Assembly: GCA_030765045.1 (NCBI GenBank)
Contig: CM060967.1
Coordinates: forward strand, 121,673,912-121,737,911
Direction: 5' to 3'
From: Tenodera sinensis
Lineage: Eukaryota > Arthropoda > Insecta > Mantodea > Mantidae
Length of the DNA stretch: 64,000 nucleotides
Positions 33,593-43,168 of this stretch are shown here, one piece after another. Every line of letters begins with the position of its first letter. Position 1 is the first letter of the stretch. Made by a program: the position numbers and the translations under genes. The notes under the pieces were generated by a model that had not been told where the DNA came from, ran no database searches, and worked only from the letters and a program-made list of their open reading frames with translations.

Positions 33593-36500
33593 ATTTGAGA
33601 ATAGCTCAGATAAATGGGCAAAGAAGCAAATTAGTTATGGGGGAAATTAGAAAATTAATAGAAGAATTAAAATTGGATATAATCTGCATTCAGGAACCGT
33701 ATGTTGTACATTCTAATATTCCTTTTATGCCCTTGAGATCAAGACAAATATTATCTTCGAAAAATGCAATGGCAGCAATAGTAATTATTAATGAAAGTTT
33801 GGAAATAGTAAATATAGCACAGTTTTTGGATACGCATGTAAATTGTATTGAAATTATAAGCAGGCAAGGTAGTTTTATATTAGCAAACTATTATTTTCAA
33901 TATAGTTGGGACATTGAACCTTTTTTAAATAAATTGCAAAATATTCAAAATAAATTTAGAGATAAAGAAATTATACATGTTTGCGATTGCAATGCAAAGT
34001 CTACATGGTGGTATAGTAAAAATCCCGACGAAAGAGGAGAGAAATTGGAAGAAATTATTTCGGAATTGAATTTATATGTAATGAATAAATCTGGAAATCC
34101 TCCAACATTTCAAAATAGAGCAGGGGCGGAGGAAAATATAGATATTACTTTAGCTTCTAGTAATGCGGAGAAAAAAATCATTAATTGGAGGGTCACACAA
34201 GGTCAAACAACAAGTGATCATAATTTGATTTATTTTGACTTTCTGCTGGAGAAGAAGATACTTCAAGAAGATGTAGAAATAAGATATAATTTTAAAAGGG
34301 CAAATTGGGAACAAATGAGGCAAGAATTTAAAGAATTAGAATTACAATATACGGGATTATCAGTTGATTTTGATGCAAGAAACCTAACAGAAGCTATTAA
34401 TCTAGCGGTATCAAGATCTGTTCCGAAATTAAAGATTTTTAATACTAAAGAGAAAATCTGGACAAATAAGTTACAGAAGCAAAGGTCAATAACCAGGAAA
34501 TTGAGAAGAATTTATCAAAAATCGAACATATATATGGAAAGAGAAGAAAATTTGAGGAAATATAGGGAAGCCAAAAATAAATATAAATTATTATTAGTAG
34601 ATACAAGAAAACAATACTGGGAGAAATTTGTTGAGCAAAACTTAAAAACGGATATCTGGGGACAACCATATAAAATCATCATGGATAAAATCAAGAAACC
34701 GGAAATATTAACAACTTTAGATAAAGGAAATGGACAAATGACAGAAAGTGGGGAAGAATCGGTAAAATTATTGTTACATACGTTACTGCCAGATGATAAT
34801 CAGGAAGAGGATAATGATATTCATGTGGCAAGAAGAAATCAGATGAATTCGCGGTATAAAGGAAGTGTTGTTTATCCATTTGATTTGATGGAAATAAAAT
34901 TAATTCTTGAAAAATTGAAAAAGAAAAAGGCACCTGGTCCAGATGGTATTATAAATGAAGTCTTATATAATCTACGGGAAGAAATAATTTTATTTTTGTA
35001 TTTTTTATTTAATGACTGTTTAGTAAGAGGAAGATTTCCAAATATTTGGAAGGAAGCCAAAGTTGTGATCTTAAGTAAAGGAGCAGATAAAGATAGAACA
35101 CAACCAAAATCTTTTAGACCAGTATGCTTGTTAAATTCTTTAGGCAAAATATTTGAACAATTAATTTATAAAAGGATGATGGAATTTAGAATAATGATAG
35201 GGATGAATATGAAACAATTTGGATTCAGGAAAGGATATTCAACTGAGGATGCTATTTTAAAAGTACAAGATATTGTGTTAAAAAGCTCAAAAAATTATGT
35301 AATTGGAATATCTGTGGATATATCTGGTGCTTTTGATAATTTATGGTGGCCGTATTTTTTTGGCATCTTAAGAGAGAAGGAATATCCAGGTACCATATAT
35401 AATTTATTAAAAGATTATTGTCTAAATAGAGAAGCATACATTGGAGGCTCAAATTACGACATTAGGAAGCAAATTACTAAAGGCTGTCCTCAGGGTTCTA
35501 TTTTGGGGCCCCTTTTTTGGGATATTTTGTCAGAAAGTCTCTTGGAACAATTGGAAAATGATGGAAATGTTTTAGATATAATTGCGTATGCTGATGATAT
35601 TGTGATAATGGTGGATGGGCAAAGCAGAAGGGAATTGGAAATTAAAGCGAAGGAAGTTACTGCAAAATTATCAAATTGGTGTGAAATAACCAAATTAAAA
35701 ATTGCACCAAATAAATCAAATTATTTGCTCTTAAAAGGAAACTTAAAAAGGGATCCAACAATAAAAATTAATAATCAAAATATTCGAAGAGTAAAAGAAG
35801 TTAGATATTTGGGGATAATGTTGGATGAAAAATTTAATTTCAGAAAACATACAGATTATATTAGGCAGAAATCTGAGAAAATAATGTTAAAATTGGCAAG
35901 AATTACAAAATTAAATTTTGTACTTCCCTTACAGACCATACAAATTTATCACAATACAATCTTTGCCTTAATTATTACTTATGCTGCAGCAGTTTGGGCG
36001 GAAAGAATGGATAATGTGCAAATTAAAATGCTGCTAAGAAGAACCCAAAGAAAGATCTTATTAAGGCTAACAGGAGCAGTAAATACAACACCCACAATGG
36101 CACTGTTAGTCTCTACAGCAATATGGCCCATTGATCTATTGGTAAAATTAAAGGGAGCAAAAGTTTGGCTAAAGAAAGGAAATTTAGAAAAAGTTTATAA
36201 AATTAGTGGTGTAAGAATAGATAAAATTTGGGAAGTAAAAAATGCTTTGAAAAATAAATGGCAAAATGAATGGTCGGAATGTGCTGTAGGTAGAAGAGTT
36301 TATGGATTTTTCCAGAATATTAGAGAAAGATTAAAATTAAATTTCATTCAACCAACAAAAGGATTCATTCATTATATAACTGGACATGGACCATATAAAA
36401 CATATTGGAAAAAAATAAAAAAAACCAATTCTGATATATGTAATATCTGTCAAGTACAAGATAACCCGGAGCATGCGATCTTTGAATGCGAAAGGTATGA

Positions 36501-36795
36501 AACTATGAATGTAGAAGAAAGGCATCAATTAGGAGGATATTATATAAATGATATAATTAGAAATCCAAATTTAATTGAAAAACTACAGTTTTTAACCAAT
36601 TATGTTAGTAAAAAAGCTTGGGAAACTGAAAACATCGAGGTAGAATGGATTGAAAATGAACAAATTGAAATAGATGAGATAAGAAGATCTTCTAGATTAC
36701 GAGATAGGCAGAGAAGAGGAAACGTAGCAATAGAAGGCATCGAAGAAGAAGGAGGAGTAGGCCAACAAAGAGAACAGATAGAAATTGAACAATAA
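33583..36795 (+). CDS. LINE ORF2: AP-like endonuclease and reverse transcriptase (R1-like)
   Basis: 1070 codons, no stops. The N-terminal EEP endonuclease has N11, QEPY (37-40), HVCDCNAKS (to 140), NIDITLAS and SDHN (211-214); it nicks target DNA. The reverse transcriptase has KKAPGPDG, FRPVCLLNSLGKIFEQ (from 511), FGFRKGYSTEDAI, VDISGAFDN, KGCPQGSILGPLFWD and the catalytic YADD at 669-672; it copies the element RNA at the nick. The C-terminal knuckle C953-x2-C956-x7-H964-x4-C969 is characteristic of the R1/I group. A charged tail follows. The start is chosen at 33583 because it overlaps the previous stop (ATGGAAATAA). The endonuclease sequence (QEPY, DCNAKS-type) is R1-clade-like. All key residues are present, so it could be active. 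Confidence 0.93.
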   Translation: MEINLRIAQINGQRSKLVMGEIRKLIEELKLDIICIQEPYVVHSNIPFMPLRSRQILSSKNAMAAIVIINESLEIVNIAQFLDTHVNCIEIISRQGSFILANYYFQYSWDIEPFLNKLQNIQNKFRDKEIIHVCDCNAKSTWWYSKNPDERGEKLEEIISELNLYVMNKSGNPPTFQNRAGAEENIDITLASSNAEKKIINWRVTQGQTTSDHNLIYFDFLLEKKILQEDVEIRYNFKRANWEQMRQEFKELELQYTGLSVDFDARNLTEAINLAVSRSVPKLKIFNTKEKIWTNKLQKQRSITRKLRRIYQKSNIYMEREENLRKYREAKNKYKLLLVDTRKQYWEKFVEQNLKTDIWGQPYKIIMDKIKKPEILTTLDKGNGQMTESGEESVKLLLHTLLPDDNQEEDNDIHVARRNQMNSRYKGSVVYPFDLMEIKLILEKLKKKKAPGPDGIINEVLYNLREEIILFLYFLFNDCLVRGRFPNIWKEAKVVILSKGADKDRTQPKSFRPVCLLNSLGKIFEQLIYKRMMEFRIMIGMNMKQFGFRKGYSTEDAILKVQDIVLKSSKNYVIGISVDISGAFDNLWWPYFFGILREKEYPGTIYNLLKDYCLNREAYIGGSNYDIRKQITKGCPQGSILGPLFWDILSESLLEQLENDGNVLDIIAYADDIVIMVDGQSRRELEIKAKEVTAKLSNWCEITKLKIAPNKSNYLLLKGNLKRDPTIKINNQNIRRVKEVRYLGIMLDEKFNFRKHTDYIRQKSEKIMLKLARITKLNFVLPLQTIQIYHNTIFALIITYAAAVWAERMDNVQIKMLLRRTQRKILLRLTGAVNTTPTMALLVSTAIWPIDLLVKLKGAKVWLKKGNLEKVYKISGVRIDKIWEVKNALKNKWQNEWSECAVGRRVYGFFQNIRERLKLNFIQPTKGFIHYITGHGPYKTYWKKIKKTNSDICNICQVQDNPEHAIFECERYETMNVEERHQLGGYYINDIIRNPNLIEKLQFLTNYVSKKAWETENIEVEWIENEQIEIDEIRRSSRLRDRQRRGNVAIEGIEEEGGVGQQREQIEIEQ

Positions 36796-37385
36796 ATAGA
36801 GAGAAATGATTTAAATCAAGTAAATAGAAGAAGATATTTTGTAGTCTTAACGGGTAAGCAAGAATGGGCAGAAAGAAGAAGGATAAGATCAAGAAGAAGA
36901 GAGGGAGAAGCATATGCCGATTATCGTAGGAGACTGCAAGAGGAATGAGGCGGAAGTAATGTGTGAGAGAAGTTTGCTGTTGCAGGAGAAGGAGGAGTCC
37001 AGCCAGGGGAAGATGTAAATGAACTTATTTATACAAATGTAAATAAATTTTTAATATATAGTGCTGGTTACCAGTATGGTATTTTGCTTATAAGATAGCT
37101 GGAAGCTTTTTTTTAACCAGTTGTCCAGTCGCTGGAAACCAGTGGCATAGAGTTAGGTTTATTAAAATTAATGTTTTCTTTTTTAGAATAGTGTAGATGT
37201 CTTAGTTATTTTCTTGTTAGTAGAATTAGATTTGCTGGAAACCAGTAACTTTAGGAAATTTTTATGTTTTTGTTGTAGTTTTCTTTTGTTTTGTAGTTAG
37301 AAATTCTGAAACATATATTATAATGATGATTGTATATAAATAATTTTGGTTAAATAAATAGAAAATTTGAATAAATGCCCCGGTA
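36796..37385 (+). other. LINE 3' untranslated region with repeated CTGGAAACCAG-type palindromes
   Basis: Contains GCTGGTTACCAGT (~37063), AACCAGTTGTCCAGTCGCTGGAAACCAGT (~37118-37145) and GCTGGAAACCAGT (~37231), each able to fold on itself or pair with the others. A final AATAAA (37370-37375) is followed by GCCCCGG...CCGGGGT, a 7-bp stem. These could be the structure recognised by the reverse transcriptase; that is inference. Confidence 0.6.
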
Positions 37386-37409
37386 TAGTTGTCAAGGTGC
37401 CGGGGTATA

Positions 37410-37505
37410 ATATTCATATTTTATTTTATTCAGATTTTATTTTATTTTATTTTATTCAGATTTTATTTTATTTTATTTTATTTTTATTTTTATTTTATTT
37501 TTTTG
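37410..37505. repeat. (TTTTA)n pentanucleotide repeat after the LINE
   Basis: Runs of ATTTTATTTTATTCAG and TTTTA follow the LINE 3' region, possibly an expanded 3' tail. Confidence 0.8.
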
Positions 37506-37519
37506 GATTAACTTATTAC

Positions 37520-37528
<9 letters not shown>

Positions 37529-37610
<82 letters not shown>

Positions 37611-37649
37611 ACCCACCCACCCACCCACCCACCCACCCACCCACCCACC

Positions 37650-37709
<60 letters not shown>

Positions 37710-37726
37710 CACACACATACACACAG
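37529..37726. repeat. (CA)n-(CCCA)n-(CA)n compound microsatellite
   Basis: About 80 bp of CA, then ~50 bp of CCCA (37608-37660), then CA again. The minus strand of the middle is (TGGG)n, able to form G-quadruplexes. Confidence 0.95.
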
Positions 37727-37769
37727 AAAGACACACATTCACATTTTCATTCCCAATGACACTTCCAGA

Positions 37770-37900
37770 CTGTAGGGTGCATAGGGAATAATTATAGTGA
37801 AAGAAAAATTCGTACGGAAATCGAACCCTGGACCTGGATCTCTTGTACAGCAGACAGATGCTCTATCGACAGAGCTACGGAGACAGCCAGTGGCATACTG
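37770..37900 (-). mobile_element. tRNA-derived SINE-like sequence, reverse
   Basis: On the minus strand: TGTCTCCGTAGCTCTGTCGAT, then AGAGCATCTGTCTGCTGTACAAGAG and the B-box-like GGGTTCGATTTCC. The tRNA-like A and B boxes are present, but the arms do not fold into a full tRNA. Family unassigned. Confidence 0.55.
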
Positions 37901-38009
37901 ATATAACTTGCACTATAACACTAAGCTCCACAGTGTTTGTGAATGATATAGATCGCTCACACCTTTTTCGCCAGCTATACGAGATCCAAAAACATCGTGA
38001 TGGCGCACT

Positions 38010-38170
38010 TGATTAGCTACTGACCTACTGACTGATGCGAAGGTCGTGAGTTCAAACCCGGCCCAGACCGATGGTTTTTAAGTGTACAGAACGATAGTCC
38101 CATTCCAATACATTTACTGGTATGCAAAAGAATTTCTGGTACACAGTCGCGATATGATTATAAAGAGTTT
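38010..38170 (+). mobile_element. SINE-1 copy, forward, diverged
   Basis: Shares GTTCAAACCCGGCCCAGACCGATGGTTTTTA and TACATTTACTGG with the copy at 12297-12518. The 3' end is lost. Confidence 0.65.
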
Positions 38171-38404
38171 AAGAAACAGAAGGAATTATGTATACGTACT
38201 TTGTGCTTTTAGTTTCTGTTTAGAAAGAAGAACTTGTGCCAGGGATAGTATATTGAATGTTTGGTTGCGTGTGTCACAGTGGTAACCGGAAACACTAAAT
38301 AATTTAAACCGACGTACGTGCACTTTTATGTTACCGTGACCTGAACAAACATTTAAATCTAAGTAGGTAGATTTCAATGCTTTCATGTCTGATTGTATTT
38401 GTGG

Positions 38405-41045
38405 TGCTGGTCGTTGTAAAAGTGGGTGGGTGCGTGGGTGAGTGAGTGGGTTAGTGGGTGAGTGTGGGTGAGTGAGTGGGTGAGTGGGTTAGTGTGGGTG
38501 AGTGAGTGGGTTAGTGGGTGAGTGTGCGTGAGTGGGTGAGTGTAGGTGAGTGTGTGGGTGAGTGTGTGGGTGGGTGAGTGTGGATGCGTGGGTGAGTGAG
38601 TGGGTTAATGGGTGAGTGTGGGTGAGTGTGGGTGAGTGAGTGGGTTAGTGGGTGAGTGTGGGTGAGTGAGTGGGTTAGTGGGTGAGTGTGCGTGAGTGGG
38701 TAAGTGTAGGTGAGTGTGTGGGTGAGTGTGTGGGTGAGTGTGTGGGTGGATGAGTGTGTGGGTGCGTGGGTGAGTGAGTGGGTTAATGGGTGAGTGTGGG
38801 TGAGAGTGTGGGTTAGTGGGTGAGTGCGTGAGTGGGTGAGTGTGGGTGAGTGTGGATGAGTGTGTGGCTGAGTGGGTGAGTGTGGGTGAGTGTGTGGGTG
38901 CGTGGGTGAGTGTGGGTGAGTGAGTGGGTTAATGGGTGAGTGTGGGTGAGAGTGTGGGTTAGTGGGTGAGTGCGTGAGTGGGTGAGTGTGCGTGAGTGGG
39001 TGAGTGTAGGGGAGTGTGTGGGTGAGTGGGTGAGTGTGGGTGAGTGTATGGGTGAGTGGGTGAGTGTGTGGGTGAGTGGGTGAGTGTGTGGGTGAGTGGG
39101 TGAGTGTGGGTGAGTGTGGGTGAGTGTGTGGGTGGGTGGGTGAGTGTGGGTGAGTGAGTGGGTTAATGGGTGAGTGTGGGTGAGAGTGTGGGTTAGTGGG
39201 TGAGTGTGCGTGAGTGGGTGAGTGTGCGTGAGTGGGTGAGTGTAGGTGAGTGTATGGGTGAGTGGGTGAGTGTGGGTGAGTGTGTGGGTGCGTGGGTGAG
39301 TGAGCGAGTGGGTTAATGGGTGAGTGTGGGTGAGAGTTGGGTTAGTAGGTGAGTGTGCGTGAGTGGGTGAGTGTGGGTGAGTGTGTGGGTGAACGAGTGA
39401 GTGCGTGCGACAGTCAGTGAGTGAGTGGGAGAGTGAGTGGGTGAGTGAGTGGGTGAGTGAGTGGGTGAGTGGGTGAGTGAGTGGGTGGGTGAGTGGTGGG
39501 TGTGTGAGCGAGTGGGTGGGTGAGTGAGTGCGTGTGTGAGTGAGTGGGTGGTTGAGTGAGTGGGTGAGTGGGCGAGTGTGTGGGTGAGTGGGTAAGTGGG
39601 TGGGTGAGTGGGTGAGTGGGCGAGTGGGCGAGTGGGCGAGTGGCTGAGTGGATGGGTGAGTGGATGGGTGAGTGGGTGGTTGAGTGGATGGGTGAGTGGG
39701 TGGTTGAGTGAGTGGATGTGTTGGTGAGTGTGTGAGCGAGTGGGTGAGTGAGCGAGTGGGTGGGTGAGTGGGTGGGTGGGTAAGTGGGTGGTTGAGTGAG
39801 TGGGTGGTTGAGTGAGTGGGTGGTTGAGTGAGTGGGTGAGTGGTTGAGTGAGTGGGTGGTTGAGTGAGTGGGTGAGTGGTTGAGTGAGTGGGTGAGTGGG
39901 TGGGTGGATGTGTGGTTGGGTGAGTGGGTGGGTGGGTGAGTGCGTGGTTGAGTGGGTGGGTGAGTGTGTGGTTGAGTGAGTGGGTGCCTGAGCGAGTGGG
40001 TGAGTGTGTGGGTAAATGAGTGGGAGAGTGAGTGGGTGAGTGTGTGAGCGAGTGGGTGGGTGAGAGTGTGAGCGAGTGAGTGGGTGAGTGGGTGAGTGCG
40101 TGGTTGACTGAGTGGGTGCCTGAGCGAGTGGGTGAGTGTGTGAGCGAGTGGGTGGGTGAGTGAGTGGGTGAGTGAGTGAGTGAGTGAGTGAGTGGGTGGG
40201 TGGGTGGGTGGGTGGGTGAGTGCGAGGGTGCCTGAGTGAGTGGGCGAGTGTGTGGGTGAATCAGTGGGTGAGTGTGGGTGAATGAGTGGGTGAGTGTGTG
40301 GGTGAATGAGTGGGCGAGTGGCTGAGTGAGTTTTTAGGTGAGTGGGTTGTTGAGTGGGTGAATGAGTGGGTGAATGAGTGGGTGAGTGGCTGAGTGAGTT
40401 TGTAGGTGAGTGGGTTGTTGAGCGAGTGGGTGTGTGTGTGAGTGGGTGGTTGAGTGAGTGAGTAAGTGGGTGAGTGAGTGGTTGAGTGAGTGGGTTGTTG
40501 AGTGAGTGGTTGAGTGGTTGAGTGAGTGAGTGTATGAGTGAGTGAGTGGTTTAGTGAGTGAGTGGGTGGTTGAGTGAGTGGGTAGGTGAGTGAGTGGGTG
40601 AGTGAGTGAGTGGGTGATTGAGTGAGTGGGTGATTGAGTGAGTGGTTGAGTGAGTGGGTGAGTGGTTGATTGAGTGGGTGAGTGAGTGAGTAGGTGAGTG
40701 AGTGAGTAGATGAGTGAGTAGGTGAGTGAGTGAGTAGGTGAGTGAGTAGGTGCGTGAGTGAGTAGGTGAGCCAATGAGTAGGTGAGTGAGTGAGTTGGTG
40801 AGTGAGTGGGTGAGTGAGTGGGTGATTGAGTGCGTGGGTGATTGAGTGATTGAGTGAGTGGGCGAGTAGATGGGTGTGTGGGTGAGTGAGTGGGTGGTTT
40901 AGTGAGTGGTTGAGTGAGTGGGTGAGTGAGTGAGTGGGTGAGTGAGTGAGTGGTTGAGTGAGTGGATGAGTGAGTGGTTGAGTGAGTGAGTGGGTGAGTG
41001 GGTGAGTGGGTGGGTGTGTAGGTCAGTGTGTCGGTGGGTGAGCAA
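38405..41045. repeat. 2.6-kb G-rich minisatellite (TGRG)n with higher-order structure
   Basis: The plus strand is almost free of C and made of TGAG, TGGG, TGTG and TTAG-type tetramers. In 38500-39350 a longer unit recurs, marked by GGGTTAATGGGTGAGTGTGGG (TTAATG at 38605, 38783, 38929, 39163 and 39313, spacing 146-234 bp). The right part (39400-41040) is a simpler GAGTGGGT/GAGTGAGT mixture. Open frames in it (Thr-His-Ser-Leu/Pro repeats) are artefacts of the repeat. Confidence 0.95.
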
Positions 41046-41189
41046 TTGAAATATATGTGTCATTCTTTCAAGACCACCCATTCAAACCCAGAGAGAAAAT
41101 CCTCATTTTTCCTATTAATGACAAAAGGGCAGTTTCAAAGAAGCCTCTGAACATTTGTAAGCGGCGAAGGGCATTGTTGTTTCAAATAG

Positions 41190-41330
41190 ATTAACCGACA
41201 ACACGGTGATTTTTGCTTCGGTGGTGATCTGCTTCACCCTTATCCAGATAATTCACTAACCAAGAATCGAACTCAGGACTTCTTTGAATATGAGCCGGAT
41301 ACGCTACCCCCAAGTCACAGGTAAAGAGAA
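41190..41330 (-). mobile_element. tRNA-derived SINE-like sequence, reverse, worn
   Basis: On the minus strand: TGACTTGGGGGTAGCGTATCCGG and later CCTGAGTTCGATTCTTGG (B-box-like). A related arrangement occurs at 42930-43025. Confidence 0.45.
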
Positions 41331-41699
41331 TTTTGCCAGCATTTGGTAAAACATTTATATTGGAAATCCTATACTGCATTCTAAATTGATGATTATTTCT
41401 TCTGCTTTTTTCTCTTTAATTATCTTACGTCGCTTTTAATTACTTGTTATATCGTGATGTATCTCTAAGGAAACACCTTGGAGCTAGCCTTTACACAGAG
41501 AAATCAGTGCAGGGTAACTGTTATCTCCACCTCTGTGACGGGTAGATGGCATTAGTGTGCCATTATTTGTGGATAGATGGCACAAGATTTGCTATTAGAA
41601 TCTGTTTTATTTTTGCTGTTGTTTTAGACCTAAGGTGCAGCTTTGTGTCGTGATATTAAACAACTTCATCATCATTATCATCGACATCACCTCATCATG

Positions 41700-41960
41700 G
41701 ACAAAATAATTTTCCTCTTCCGGCCTCATGCTTCTCTTCGTCTCCTATGGGGTCTTCCAATGGTTTTCCTTCCAATTATCTGGTACTCATAATACAGCTT
41801 ATGGAAGCGTTTTTCATCCACTCTTTGTATATGTTGTTTTAATCGCTTCTAAACATTCCCCGATATTTTCATTTATAGTAAGAAGTCTTTCTTTCTCCGC
41901 TTTTTACTTTTTCCATAATTCTACATCCCTTGATTGCTTTTAGGTTACATTAATTTTACT
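41700..41960 (-). pseudogene. LINE reverse-transcriptase 3' remnant (RT C-terminal region)
   Basis: Minus-strand translation with frameshifts gives RLKQHIQRVDEKRFHKLYYE then YQIIGRKTIGRPHRRRR. The pattern (HIxRxxxxR...GRxxxGRPxxRW) is the usual end of ORF2 in RTE/jockey-like LINEs. Only the last ~80 codons remain. It is unrelated to the intact LINE at 31404-37385. Confidence 0.65.
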
Positions 41961-41972
41961 CCAATCTTTCCT

Positions 41973-42760
41973 TTTACTTTCTCTTCTGGTAAGTGGAGGA
42001 AGCATTGTATTCCACCAAAAAGTGGATATCAAGATTTGTTTTGAGACCCCTGAATCCAGAGAAACCATTTTTAGAAAATGATCCTTTGTGTGTTTGTCTG
42101 TCAGTCTGTCTGTAACTAAAAAACGAAAAGTCGCTTAAAAACCAAAGTTGGTATTTAAGTTTAATGTCTTTCAGAATGCGACACGAAGATTTTGAAGAAA
42201 AAGATTCCACACTAAATTACCTTTTACGTGGAAACTTTTTCTAAAATTTTGCTTTTCTTGAAAATAGCTCAAACGTTTTTGATTAAAATTCCGTATGTTT
42301 AAGATATTTGTATGACAAATGAAATGTACATTTTTAATTTTCTGGCTATAGCCTATGTAGTCCTGTTTAGTCTGAATGACTTTTGAATATCTTTGTAAAG
42401 TCAAAGAGATACACAAAATCTTACTATACAAAAAATGTACATTTCGCTAAAACATACAATTTAATTTATTTGTAGAGTGTACCATTTTGGAGATATTCCA
42501 TGTTAGTTGTGTCAGTTTTGGTAAACTTAAAACTTTCGTGAAATGGAACGTCATTCAAATTTTTTTTATCTGTTCAGTGTGAAAAGAGAACTGGATCTCA
42601 AAGTGTTAAAAAATGTGACTATCGCTCAAAGTCTACTGTATTCCCATTTTTCCCTTAAATTTTTGTCAACTAACGGGAAGAAGATATAGGATTAGATTTT
42701 GTAAGAATGGTTAGTACAAGAGTAAAGAAAGTCATGCGAGTGCAACACATCAGATTTTTT
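41973..42760 (+). mobile_element. R850 repeat, copy N, nearly full length
   Basis: Forward copy from TTACTTTCTCTTCTGGTAAG to GAAAGTCATGCGAGTGCAACACATCAGATTTTTTA, with only a short CTGT-rich segment instead of a long GT tract and a ~50-bp gap near 42655. Confidence 0.85.
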
Positions 42761-42929
42761 ATCACCCATGCTTCACATCTGTACATCAATGACATTACTT
42801 TATGAAGTTTTAAATGTATTTGTTTCCTGGTCTTTCTTTGATGCTGTTCCACAAATATACTTAAATTTATTTGTATTCAATATCAAATTCATTATTTACC
42901 TTGCTGACTACCACGAAAAAAAGATAAAA

Positions 42930-43025
42930 TCACAGTCGGTTGTTCGGCCTATGGAATTTGAACCCGAGACTTCCTGAATATGGGTTAAATACGTAACCTT
43001 TCGAGCCATCCCGCTTGGTTGATCA
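42930..43025 (-). mobile_element. tRNA-derived SINE-like sequence, reverse
   Basis: On the minus strand: AAGCGGGATGGCTCGAAAGG, then CAGGAAGTCTCGGGTTCAAATTCC. Internal promoter-like boxes are present, but it is too diverged for a functional tRNA. Confidence 0.5.
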
Positions 43026-43061
43026 TTGTGTTATGACATTCATTTTGACTATTTAAAGCAA

Positions 43062-43168
43062 TAACTTTCTCTGTTTTAAAAACACATGTTTGGGTTCAGG
43101 TGCCCTTAAAATGTCAAATTTTTGGGTGAATAGAATACTCCCCCTTTGCAATAAGCAGTGAGAGAAGG
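43062..43168 (-). mobile_element. R850 ~105-bp mini-derivative
   Basis: AACTTTCTCTG at one end, then GTTTGGGTTCAGGTGCCC...AAATTTTTGGGTGAATAGAATAC...CAGTGAGAGAAGGT at the other. It is the outermost ~90 bp of the reverse unit bracketed by both ends; the ~750 bp between are missing. Confidence 0.6.

Larger units (their letters stand above)
31404..37385 (+). mobile_element. R1-like non-LTR retrotransposon (LINE) with three ORFs, coding-intact
   Basis: Three consecutive frames (31483-32427, 32420-33592, 33583-36795), all open, encode a zinc-knuckle protein, an unknown basic/acidic protein, and an endonuclease-reverse transcriptase. A ~580-bp 3' UTR follows. The 5' boundary is put at the end of R850 copy M and the 3' boundary near the AATAAA at 37370; no clear target duplication is seen, and 5' truncation is possible. 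The sense strand is strongly A-rich, as usual for LINEs. Intact frames in a window full of dead elements mark it as the youngest insertion here. Confidence 0.9.

Noticed and set aside
31404..37385. Assignment of the LINE as a microsatellite-specific inserter because a CA repeat follows
   Set aside because: The CA tract is ~150 bp beyond the 3' end and the 5' flank is R850, not CA; the site is not inside a CA array.
37508..37742. Cys-Val and Gly-Trp-Val repeat frames
   Set aside because: Translations of CA/CCCA microsatellite on the minus strand.
37775..37900. Possible tRNA gene on the minus strand
   Set aside because: A and B boxes are present, but acceptor, D and anticodon stems do not pair; a SINE head is the better reading.
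38405..41045. Minus-strand frames with Thr-His-Ser-Leu/Pro repeats
   Set aside because: Translation of the tetranucleotide minisatellite in a frame without stops; no start context or conservation.
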